From NCBI GenBank assembly GCA_920105625.2, contig OV050032.1, forward strand, positions 69,979,879 to 70,043,878: a stretch of DNA of 64,000 nt. The letters are read 5' to 3'. The first letter of the stretch is position 1, and every line of letters begins with the position of its first letter. The notes under the pieces were generated by a model that saw nothing but the letters and a program-made list of their open reading frames with translations, was not told where the DNA came from and did no database searches. The translations under genes and the position numbers were made by a program. Shown here one piece after another: positions 50,101 to 62,140 of this stretch. This DNA comes from Clusia tigrina. Lineage: Eukaryota; Arthropoda; Insecta; Diptera; Clusiidae.

Positions 50101-53100
50101 CGTGGTATAGCTTTGAGCGATAGCTTAAATTGACAAGAGGCTCGAGTACTTTATTTTTACAAAATTTCAAGGTTTTATGACGCTCCAATAAAAAGTTACA
50201 AGCATTTGTATGTTGCCAACTTTGATAGGTGTAGGACGTACCGTATAGAAGTTAGGGCCATTTGAAGTTTTCTCAGTGTTTGATTTGGGACTCAAGGGTA
50301 GCATAGCTTTGAGCGATAACTTAAATTGACAAGGGGCTCGAGTACTTTATTGTTACAAAATTTCAAGGTTTTATGACGCTCCAGAAAAAAGTTACAAGCA
50401 TTTGTATGTTGCAAACTTTTATGGGTGTAGGACGTACCGTATAGAAGTTAGGGCCATTTGAAGTTTTATCCGTGTTTGATTTGGGACTCAAGGGTAGCAT
50501 ATCTTTGAGCGACAGCTTAAATTGATAAGAGGCTCGAGTACTTTATTGTCACAAATTTTCAAGGTTTTATAACGCTCTAGCAAAAAGTTACAAGCATTTG
50601 AATGTTGCAAACTTTCATAAGTCTAGGACGCACCGTATTGAAGTTAGGGCCATTTGAAGTTTTATCAGTGTTTGATTTGTGTCTCAAGTGTAGCATAGCT
50701 TTGAGCGATAACTTAAATTGACAAGAGGCTCGAGTACTTTATTGTTACAAAATTTAAAGATTCTACGACGCTCCAGTAAAAAGTTAAAAGCATTTGATTG
50801 TTGCAAAATTTGATAGGTGTAGGATGCACCGTATAGAAGTTAGGGCCATTTGAAGTTTTATCAGTGTTTGATTTGGGACTCAAGGGTAGCATAGCTATGA
50901 GGTATAGCTTAAATTGACAAGAGGCTTGAGTACTTTATTGTTACAAAATTTCAAGGTTTTATGACGCTCCAGTAAAGAGTTACAAGCATTTGTATGTTGC
51001 AAACTTTGATAGGTGTAGGACGTACCGTATAGAAGTTAAGGTCATTTGAAGTTTTATCAGTGTTTGATTTTGGACTCAAGGGTAGCATAGCTTTGAGCGA
51101 TAACCTAAATTGTCAAGAGGCTCGAGTACTTTATTGTTACAAAATTTAAAGGTCTTATGACGCTCCAGTAAAAAGTTACAAGAATTTGTATGCTGCAAAC
51201 TTTGATAGGTGGAGGACGTACCGCATAGAAGTTAGTGCCATTTGAAGTTTTATCAGTGTTTGATTTGGGACTCAAGGGTAGCATAGCTTTGAGCGATAGC
51301 TTAAATTGGCAAGAGGCACGAGTAATTTATTGTTACAAAGTTTCAAGGTTTTATGACGCTCTAGTAAAAAGTTACAAGCATTTGTATGTTGTAAACTTTG
51401 ATAGGTGTAGGACGTACCGTATAAAAGTTAGGGCCATTTGAAGTTTTATCAGTGTTTGATTTGGGACTCAAGGGTAGCATAGCTTTGAGCGATAACTTAA
51501 ATTGACAACAGGCTCAAGTACTTTATTGTTACAAAATTTCAAGGTTTAATGACGCTCCAGTAAGAAGTTACAAGAATTTGTAAGCTGCTAACTTTGATAG
51601 GTGTAGGACGTACCGTATATAAGTTAGGGCCATTTGAAGTTTTATAAGTGTTTGATTTGGGACCCAAGGGTAGCATAGCTTTGAGCAATAGCTTAAATTG
51701 ACAAGAGGCTCGAGTTCTTTATTGTCACAAAATTTCAAGGTTTTATGACCCTCCAGTAAAAAGTTACAAGCAATTGTATGTTGCAAACTTTGATAGGTGT
51801 AGGACGTACCGTATAGAAGTTAGGGCCATTTGAAGTTTTATCATTGTTTGATTTGGGACTCAAGCGTGGTATAGCTTTGAGCGATAGCTTAAATTGACAA
51901 GAGGCTCGAGTACTTTATTTTTACAAAATTTCAAGGTTTTATGACGCTCCAATAAAAAGTTACAAGCATTTGTATGTTGCCAACTTTGATAGGTGTAGGA
52001 CGTACCGTATAGAAGTTAGGGCCATTTGAAGTTTTCTCAGTGTTTGATTTGGGACTCAAGGGTAGCATAGCTTTGAGCGATAACTTAAATTGACAAGGGG
52101 CTCGAGTACTTTATTGTTACAAAATTTCAAGGTTTTATGACGCTCCAGAAAAAAGTTACAAGCATTTGTATGTTGCAAACTTTTATGGGTGTAGGACGTA
52201 CCGTATAGAAGTTAGGGCCATTTGAAGTTTTATCCGTGTTTGATTTGGGACTCAAGGGAAGCATATCTTTGAGCGACAGCTTAAATTGATAAGAGGCTCG
52301 AGTACTTTATTGTCACAAATTTTCAAGGTTTTATAACGCTCTAGCAAAAAGTTACAAGCATTTGAATGTTGCAAACTTTCATAAGTCTAGGACGCACCGT
52401 ATTGAAGTTAGGGCCATTTGAAGTTTTATCAGTGTTTGATTTGTGTCTCAAGTGTAGCATAGCTTTGAGCGATAACTTAAATTGACAAGAGGCTCGAGTA
52501 CTTTATTGTTACAAAATTTAAAGATTCTACGACGCTCCAGTAAAAAGTTAAAAGCATTTGATTGTTGCAAAATTTGATAGGTGTAGGATGCACCGTATAG
52601 AAGTTAGGGCCATTTGAAGTTTTATCAGTGTTTGATTTGGGACTCAAGGGTAGCATAGCTATGAGGTATAGCTTAAATTGACAAGAGGCTTGAGTACTTT
52701 ATTGTTACAAAATTTCAAGGTTTTATGACGCTCCAGTAAAGAGTTACAAGCATTTGTATGTTGCATACTTTGATAGGTGTAGGACGTACCGTATAGAAGT
52801 TAAGGTCATTTGAAGTTTTATCAGTGTTTGATTTTGGACTCAAGGGTAGCATAGCTTTGAGCGATAACCTAAATTGTCAAGAGGCTCGAGTACTTTATTG
52901 TTACAAAATTTAAAGGTCTTATGACGCTCCAGTAAAAAGTTACAAGAATTTGTATGCTGCAAACTTTGATAGGTGGAGGACGTACCGCATAGAAGTTAGT
53001 GCCATTTGAAGTTTTATCAGTGTTTGATTTGGGACTCAAGGGTAGCATAGCTTTGAGCGATAGCTTAAATTGGCAAGAGGCACGAGTAATTTATTGTTAC

Positions 53101-53614
53101 AAAGTTTCAAGGTTTTATGACGCTCTAGTAAAAAGTTACAAGCATTTGTATGTTGTAAACTTTGATAGGTGTAGGACGTACCGTATAAAAGTTAGGGCCA
53201 TTTGAAGTTTTATCAGTGTTTGATTTGGGACTCAAGGGTAGCATAGCTTTGAGCGATAACTTAAATTGACAAGAGGCTCAAGTACTTTATTGTTACAAAA
53301 TTTCAAGGTTTTATGACGCTCCAGTAAGAAGTTACAAGAATTTGTAAGCTGCTAACTTTGATAGGTGTAGGACGTACCGTATATAAGTTAGGGCCATTTG
53401 AAGTTTTATAAGTGTTTGATTTGGGACCCAAGGGTAGCATAGCTTTGAGCAATAGCTTAAATTGACAAGAGGCTCGAGTTCTTTATTGTCACAAAATTTC
53501 AAGGTTTTATGACCCTCCAGTAAAAAGTTACAAGCAATTGTATGTTGCAAACTTTGATAGGTGTAGGACGTACCGTATAGAAGTTAGGGCCATTTGAAGT
53601 TTTATCAGTGTTTG
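50101..53614 (+). repeat. HOR-D 9-monomer tandem pair, period 1764
   Basis: 50101-51850 matches 51865-53614. Private markers in both are TTTGTGTCTCAAGTG (GTCTCA at 50681 and 52445), CACAAATTTTCAAGG, TTTTATGGGTGTAGG and GAGGCACGAGTAATTTATTG. At 51843 TCATTGTTTG marks the join where a monomer switches to the GCGTGGTATAGC type. Confidence 0.88.
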
Positions 53615-56600
53615 ATTTGGGACTCAAGGGTAGCATAGCTTTGAGCGATAGCTTAAATTGACAAGAGGCTCGAGTACTTTATTGTTACAAAATTTGAAGG
53701 TTTTATGACGCTCCAGTAAAAAGTTACAAGCATTTGTATGTTGCAAACTTTGATAGGTGGAGGACGTACTGTATAGAATTTAGGGCCATTTGAAGTTTTA
53801 TGGGTGTTTGATTTGGGACTCAAGCGTGGTATAGCTTTGAGCGATAGCTTAAATTGACAAGAGGCTCGAGTACTTTATTGTTACAAAATTTCAAGGTTTT
53901 ATGACGCTCCAATAAAAAGTTACAAGCATTTGTATGTTGCCAACTTTGATAGGTGTAGGACGTACCGTATAGAAGTTAGGGCCATTTCAAGTTTTCTCAG
54001 TGTTTGATTTGGGACTCAAGGGTAGCATAGCTTTGAGCGATAACTTAAATTGACAAGGGGCTCGAGTACTTTATTGTTACAAAATTTCAAGGTTTTATGA
54101 CGCTCCAGAAAAAAGTTACAAGCATTTGTATGTTGCAAACTTCCATGGGTGTAGGACGTACCGTATAGAAGTTAGGGCCATTTGAAGTTTTATCCGTGTT
54201 TGATTTGGGACTCAAGGGTAGCATATCTCTGAGCGACAGCTTAAATTGATAAGAGGCTCGAGTACTTTATTGTCACAAAATTTCAAGGTTTTATAACGCT
54301 CTAGCAAAAAGTTACAAGCATTTGAATGTTGCAAACTTTCATAAGTCTAGGACGCACCGTATTGAAGTTAGGGCCATTTGAAGTTTTATCATTGTTTGAT
54401 TTGTGACTCAAGTGTAGCATAGCTTTGAGCGATAACTTAAATTGACAAGAGGCTCGAGTACTTTATTGTTACAAAATTTAAAGATTCTACGACGCTCCAG
54501 TAAAAAGTTAAAAGCATTTGATTGTTGCAAAATTTGATAGGTGTAGGATGCACCGTATAGAAGTTAGGGCCATTTGAAGTTTTATCAGTGTTTGATTTGG
54601 GACTCAAGGGTAGCATAGCTATGAGGTATAGCTTAAATTGACAAGAGGCTTGAGTACTTTATTGTTACAAAATTTCAAGGTTTTATGACGCTCCAGTAAA
54701 GAGTTACAAGCATTTGTATGTTGCAAACTTTGATAGGTGTAGGACGTACCGTATAGAAGTTAAGGTCATTTGAAGTTTTATCAGTGTTCGATTTTGGACT
54801 CAAGGGTAGCATAGCTTTGAGCGATAACCTAAATTGTCAAGAGGCTCGAGTACTTTATTGTTACAAAATTTAAAGGTCTTATGACGCTCCAGTAAAAAGT
54901 TACAAGAATTTGTATGCTGCAAACTTTGATAGGTGGAGGACGTACCGCATAGAAGTTAGTGCCATTTGAAGTTTTATCAGTGTTTGATTTGGGACTCAAG
55001 GGTAGCATAGCTTTGAGCGATAGCTTAAATTGGCAAGAGGCTCGAGTAATTTATTGTTACAAAATTTCAAGGTTTTATGACGCTCTAGTAAAAAGTTACA
55101 AGCATTTGTATGTTGTAAACTTTGATAGGTGTAGGACGTACCGTATAAAAGTTAGGGCCATTTGAAGTTTTATCAGTGTTTGATTTGGAACTCAAGGGTA
55201 GCATAGCTTTGAGCGATAACTTAAATTGACAAGAGGCTCAAGTACTTTATTGTTACAAAATTTCAAGGTTTTATGACCCTCCAGTAAAAAGTTACAAGCA
55301 ATTGTATGTTGCAAACTTTGATAGGTGTAGGACGTACCGTATAGAAGTTAGGGCCATTTGAAGTTTTATCAGTGTTTGATTTGGGACTCAAGGGTAGCAT
55401 AGCTTTGAGCGATAGCTTAAATTGACAAGAGGCTCGAGTACTTTATTGTTACAAAATTTGAAGGTTTTATGACGCTCCAGTAAAAAGTTACAAGCATTTG
55501 TATGTTGCAAACTTTGATAGGTGGAGGACGTACTGTATAGAATTTAGGGCCATTTGAAGTTTTATGGGTGTTTGATTTGGGACTCAAGCGTGGTATAGTT
55601 TTGAGCGATAGCTTAAATTGACAAGAGGCTCGAGTACTTTATTGTTACAAAATTTCAAGGTTTTATGACGCTCCAATAAAAAGTTACAAGCATTTGTATG
55701 TTGCCAACTTTGATAGGTGTAGGACGTACCGTATAGAAGTTAGGGCCATTTCAAGTTTTCTCAGTGTTTGATTTGGGACTCAAGGGTAGCATAGCTTTGA
55801 GCGATAACTTAAATTGACAAGGGGCTCGAGTACTTTATTGTTACAAAATTTCAAGGTTTTATGACGCTCCAGAAAAAAGTTACAAGCATTTGTATGTTGC
55901 AAACTTTCATGGGTGTAGGACGTACCGTATAGAAGTTAGGGCCATTTGAAGTTTTATCCGTGTTTGATTTGGGACTCAAGGGTAGCATATCTCTGAGCGA
56001 CAGCTTAAATTGATAAGAGGCTCGAGTACTTTATTGTCACAAAATTTCAAGGTTTTATAACGCTCTAGCAAAAAGTTACAAGCATTTGAATGTTGCAAAC
56101 TTTCATAAGTCTAGGACGCACCGTATTGAAGTTAGGGCCATTTGAAGTTTAATCAGTGTTTGATTTGTGACTCAAGTGTAGCATAGCTTTGAGCGATAAC
56201 TTAAATTGACAAGAGGCTCGAGTACTTTATTGTTACAAAATTTAAAGATTCTACGACGCTCCAGTAAAAAGTTAAAAGCATTTGATTGTTGCAAAATTTG
56301 ATAGGTGTAGGATGCACCGTATAGAAGTTAGGGCCATTTGAAGTTTTATCAGTGTTTGATTTGGGACTCAAGGGTAGCATAGCTATGAGGTATAGCTTAA
56401 ATTGACAAGAGGCTTGAGTACTTTATTGTTACAAAATTTCAAGGTTTTATGACGCTCCAGTAAAGAGTTACAAGCATTTGTATGTTGCAAACTTTGATAG
56501 GTGTAGGACGTACCGTATAGAAGTTAAGGTCATTTGAAGTTTTATCAGTGTTTGATTTTGGACTCAAGGGTAGCATAGCTTTGAGCGATAACCTAAATTG

Positions 56601-57240
56601 TCAAGAGGCTCGAGTACTTTATTGTTACAAAATTTAAAGGTCTTATGACGCTCCAGTAAAAAGTTACAAGAATTTGTATGCTGCAAACTTTGATAGGTGG
56701 AGGACGTACCGCATAGAAGTTAGTGCCATTTGAAGTTTTATCAGTGTTTGATTTGGGACTCAAGGGTAGCATAGCTTTGAGCGATAGCTTAAATTGGCAA
56801 GAGGCTCGAGTAATTTATTGTTACAAAATTTCAAGGTTTTATGACGCTCTAGTAAAAAGTTACAAGCATTTGTATGTTGTAAACTTTGATAGGTGTAGGA
56901 CGTACCGTATAAAAGTTAGGGCCATTTGAAGTTTTATCAGTGTTTGATTTGGAACTCAAGGGTAGCATAGCTTTGAGCGATAACTTAAATTGACAAGAGG
57001 CTCAAGTACTTTATTGTTACAAAATTTCAAGGTTTTATGACGCTCCAGTAAAAAGTTACAAGAATTTGTAAGCTGCTAACTTTGATAGATGTAGGACGTA
57101 CCGTATAGAAGTTAGGGCCATTTGAAGTTTTATCAGTGTTTGATTTGGGACTCAAGGGTAGCATAGCTTTGAGCGATAGCTTAAATTGGCAAGAGGCTCG
57201 AGTAATTTATTGTTACAAAATTTCAAGGTTTTATGACGCT
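52145..57240 (+). repeat. HOR-D superblock copy 1 (26 monomers, 5096 bp)
   Basis: This block and the following one are direct tandem copies. The join at 57240/57241 falls inside a monomer at ACGCT|CCAGAAAAAAG. Within the block the 9-monomer HOR is already repeated: GCCAAC lies at 53939 and 55703, and GTAATTTATT monomers recur at intervals of 1764 and 1960. Private features shared with copy 2 include TTGCATACTTTG, CTTCCATGGG, TATCATTGTTTG and GATTTGGAACTC. Differences noticed were only at 52259, 55599 and 56151, plus the loss of one monomer in copy 2. Confidence 0.94.
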
Positions 57241-60200
57241 CCAGAAAAAAGTTACAAGCATTTGTATGTTGCAAACTTTTATGGGTGTAGGACGTACCGT
57301 ATAGAAGTTAGGGCCATTTGAAGTTTTATCCGTGTTTGATTTGGGACTCAAGGGTAGCATATCTTTGAGCGACAGCTTAAATTGATAAGAGGCTCGAGTA
57401 CTTTATTGTCACAAATTTTCAAGGTTTTATAACGCTCTAGCAAAAAGTTACAAGCATTTGAATGTTGCAAACTTTCATAAGTCTAGGACGCACCGTATTG
57501 AAGTTAGGGCCATTTGAAGTTTTATCAGTGTTTGATTTGTGTCTCAAGTGTAGCATAGCTTTGAGCGATAACTTAAATTGACAAGAGGCTCGAGTACTTT
57601 ATTGTTACAAAATTTAAAGATTCTACGACGCTCCAGTAAAAAGTTAAAAGCATTTGATTGTTGCAAAATTTGATAGGTGTAGGATGCACCGTATAGAAGT
57701 TAGGGCCATTTGAAGTTTTATCAGTGTTTGATTTGGGACTCAAGGGTAGCATAGCTATGAGGTATAGCTTAAATTGACAAGAGGCTTGAGTACTTTATTG
57801 TTACAAAATTTCAAGGTTTTATGACGCTCCAGTAAAGAGTTACAAGCATTTGTATGTTGCATACTTTGATAGGTGTAGGACGTACCGTATAGAAGTTAAG
57901 GTCATTTGAAGTTTTATCAGTGTTTGATTTTGGACTCAAGGGTAGCATAGCTTTGAGCGATAACCTAAATTGTCAAGAGGCTCGAGTACTTTATTGTTAC
58001 AAAATTTAAAGGTCTTATGACGCTCCAGTAAAAAGTTACAAGAATTTGTATGCTGCAAACTTTGATAGGTGGAGGACGTACCGCATAGAAGTTAGTGCCA
58101 TTTGAAGTTTTATCAGTGTTTGATTTGGGACTCAAGGGTAGCATAGCTTTGAGCGATAGCTTAAATTGGCAAGAGGCACGAGTAATTTATTGTTACAAAG
58201 TTTCAAGGTTTTATGACGCTCTAGTAAAAAGTTACAAGCATTTGTATGTTGTAAACTTTGATAGGTGTAGGACGTACCGTATAAAAGTTAGGGCCATTTG
58301 AAGTTTTATCAGTGTTTGATTTGGGACTCAAGGGTAGCATAGCTTTGAGCGATAACTTAAATTGACAAGAGGCTCAAGTACTTTATTGTTACAAAATTTC
58401 AAGGTTTTATGACGCTCCAGTAAGAAGTTACAAGAATTTGTAAGCTGCTAACTTTGATAGGTGTAGGACGTACCGTATATAAGTTAGGGCCATTTGAAGT
58501 TTTATAAGTGTTTGATTTGGGACCCAAGGGTAGCATAGCTTTGAGCAATAGCTTAAATTGACAAGAGGCTCGAGTTCTTTATTGTCACAAAATTTCAAGG
58601 TTTTATGACCCTCCAGTAAAAAGTTACAAGCAATTGTATGTTGCAAACTTTGATAGGTGTAGGACGTACCGTATAGAAGTTAGGGCCATTTGAAGTTTTA
58701 TCAGTGTTTGATTTGGGACTCAAGGGTAGCATAGCTTTGAGCGATAGCTTAAATTGACAAGAGGCTCGAGTACTTTATTGTTACAAAATTTGAAGGTTTT
58801 ATGACGCTCCAGTAAAAAGTTACAAGCATTTGTATGTTGCAAACTTTGATAGGTGGAGGACGTACTGTATAGAATTTAGGGCCATTTGAAGTTTTATGGG
58901 TGTTTGATTTGGGACTCAAGCGTGGTATAGCTTTGAGCGATAGCTTAAATTGACAAGAGGCTCGAGTACTTTATTGTTACAAAATTTCAAGGTTTTATGA
59001 CGCTCCAATAAAAAGTTACAAGCATTTGTATGTTGCCAACTTTGATAGGTGTAGGACGTACCGTATAGAAGTTAGGGCCATTTCAAGTTTTCTCAGTGTT
59101 TGATTTGGGACTCAAGGGTAGCATAGCTTTGAGCGATAACTTAAATTGACAAGGGGCTCGAGTACTTTATTGTTACAAAATTTCAAGGTTTTATGACGCT
59201 CCAGAAAAAAGTTACAAGCATTTGTATGTTGCAAACTTCCATGGGTGTAGGACGTACCGTATAGAAGTTAGGGCCATTTGAAGTTTTATCCGTGTTTGAT
59301 TTGGGACTCAAGGGTAGCATATCTCTGAGCGACAGCTTAAATTGATAAGAGGCTCGAGTACTTTATTGTCACAAAATTTCAAGGTTTTATAACGCTCTAG
59401 CAAAAAGTTACAAGCATTTGAATGTTGCAAACTTTCATAAGTCTAGGACGCACCGTATTGAAGTTAGGGCCATTTGAAGTTTTATCATTGTTTGATTTGT
59501 GACTCAAGTGTAGCATAGCTTTGAGCGATAACTTAAATTGACAAGAGGCTCGAGTACTTTATTGTTACAAAATTTAAAGATTCTACGACGCTCCAGTAAA
59601 AAGTTAAAAGCATTTGATTGTTGCAAAATTTGATAGGTGTAGGATGCACCGTATAGAAGTTAGGGCCATTTGAAGTTTTATCAGTGTTTGATTTGGGACT
59701 CAAGGGTAGCATAGCTATGAGGTATAGCTTAAATTGACAAGAGGCTTGAGTACTTTATTGTTACAAAATTTCAAGGTTTTATGACGCTCCAGTAAAAAGT
59801 TACAAGAATTTGTATGCTGCAAACTTTGATAGGTGGAGGACGTACCGCATAGAAGTTAGTGCCATTTGAAGTTTTATCAGTGTTTGATTTGGGACTCAAG
59901 GGTAGCATAGCTTTGAGCGATAGCTTAAATTGGCAAGAGGCTCGAGTAATTTATTGTTACAAAATTTCAAGGTTTTATGACGCTCTAGTAAAAAGTTACA
60001 AGCATTTGTATGTTGTAAACTTTGATAGGTGTAGGACGTACCGTATAAAAGTTAGGGCCATTTGAAGTTTTATCAGTGTTTGATTTGGAACTCAAGGGTA
60101 GCATAGCTTTGAGCGATAACTTAAATTGACAAGAGGCTCAAGTACTTTATTGTTACAAAATTTCAAGGTTTTATGACCCTCCAGTAAAAAGTTACAAGCA

Positions 60201-62140
60201 ATTGTATGTTGCAAACTTTGATAGGTGTAGGACGTACCGTATAGAAGTTAGGGCCATTTGAAGTTTTATCAGTGTTTGATTTGGGACTCAAGGGTAGCAT
60301 AGCTTTGAGCGATAGCTTAAATTGACAAGAGGCTCGAGTACTTTATTGTTACAAAATTTGAAGGTTTTATGACGCTCCAGTAAAAAGTTACAAGCATTTG
60401 TATGTTGCAAACTTTGATAGGTGGAGGACGTACTGTATAGAATTTAGGGCCATTTGAAGTTTTATGGGTGTTTGATTTGGGACTCAAGCGTGGTATAGCT
60501 TTGAGCGATAGCTTAAATTGACAAGAGGCTCGAGTACTTTATTGTTACAAAATTTCAAGGTTTTATGACGCTCCAATAAAAAGTTACAAGCATTTGTATG
60601 TTGCCAACTTTGATAGGTGTAGGACGTACCGTATAGAAGTTAGGGCCATTTCAAGTTTTCTCAGTGTTTGATTTGGGACTCAAGGGTAGCATAGCTTTGA
60701 GCGATAACTTAAATTGACAAGGGGCTCGAGTACTTTATTGTTACAAAATTTCAAGGTTTTATGACGCTCCAGAAAAAAGTTACAAGCATTTGTATGTTGC
60801 AAACTTTCATGGGTGTAGGACGTACCGTATAGAAGTTAGGGCCATTTGAAGTTTTATCCGTGTTTGATTTGGGACTCAAGGGTAGCATATCTCTGAGCGA
60901 CAGCTTAAATTGATAAGAGGCTCGAGTACTTTATTGTCACAAAATTTCAAGGTTTTATAACGCTCTAGCAAAAAGTTACAAGCATTTGAATGTTGCAAAC
61001 TTTCATAAGTCTAGGACGCACCGTATTGAAGTTAGGGCCATTTGAAGTTTTATCAGTGTTTGATTTGTGACTCAAGTGTAGCATAGCTTTGAGCGATAAC
61101 TTAAATTGACAAGAGGCTCGAGTACTTTATTGTTACAAAATTTAAAGATTCTACGACGCTCCAGTAAAAAGTTAAAAGCATTTGATTGTTGCAAAATTTG
61201 ATAGGTGTAGGATGCACCGTATAGAAGTTAGGGCCATTTGAAGTTTTATCAGTGTTTGATTTGGGACTCAAGGGTAGCATAGCTATGAGGTATAGCTTAA
61301 ATTGACAAGAGGCTTGAGTACTTTATTGTTACAAAATTTCAAGGTTTTATGACGCTCCAGTAAAGAGTTACAAGCATTTGTATGTTGCAAACTTTGATAG
61401 GTGTAGGACGTACCGTATAGAAGTTAAGGTCATTTGAAGTTTTATCAGTGTTTGATTTTGGACTCAAGGGTAGCATAGCTTTGAGCGATAACCTAAATTG
61501 TCAAGAGGCTCGAGTACTTTATTGTTACAAAATTTAAAGGTCTTATGACGCTCCAGTAAAAAGTTACAAGAATTTGTATGCTGCAAACTTTGATAGGTGG
61601 AGGACGTACCGCATAGAAGTTAGTGCCATTTGAAGTTTTATCAGTGTTTGATTTGGGACTCAAGGGTAGCATAGCTTTGAGCGATAGCTTAAATTGGCAA
61701 GAGGCTCGAGTAATTTATTGTTACAAAATTTCAAGGTTTTATGACGCTCTAGTAAAAAGTTACAAGCATTTGTATGTTGTAAACTTTGATAGGTGTAGGA
61801 CGTACCGTATAAAAGTTAGGGCCATTTGAAGTTTTATCAGTGTTTGATTTGGAACTCAAGGGTAGCATAGCTTTGAGCGATAACTTAAATTGACAAGAGG
61901 CTCAAGTACTTTATTGTTACAAAATTTCAAGGTTTTATGACGCTCCAGTAAAAAGTTACAAGAATTTGTAAGCTGCTAACTTTGATAGATGTAGGACGTA
62001 CCGTATAGAAGTTAGGGCCATTTGAAGTTTTATCAGTGTTTGATTTGGGACTCAAGGGTAGCATAGCTTTGAGCGATAGCTTAAATTGGCAAGAGGCTCG
62101 AGTAATTTATTGTTACAAAATTTCAAGGTTTTATGACGCT
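57241..62140 (+). repeat. HOR-D superblock copy 2 (25 monomers, 4900 bp)
   Basis: It follows copy 1 at offset 5096 until about 59790, then at offset 4900. Exactly one monomer, the AGTAAAGAGTTAC unit at about 54704-54900 in copy 1, is missing near 59790. Similarity ends at 62140, where the first copy would continue with CCAGAAAAAAG and this one reads CTAGTAAAAAG. Confidence 0.94.
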
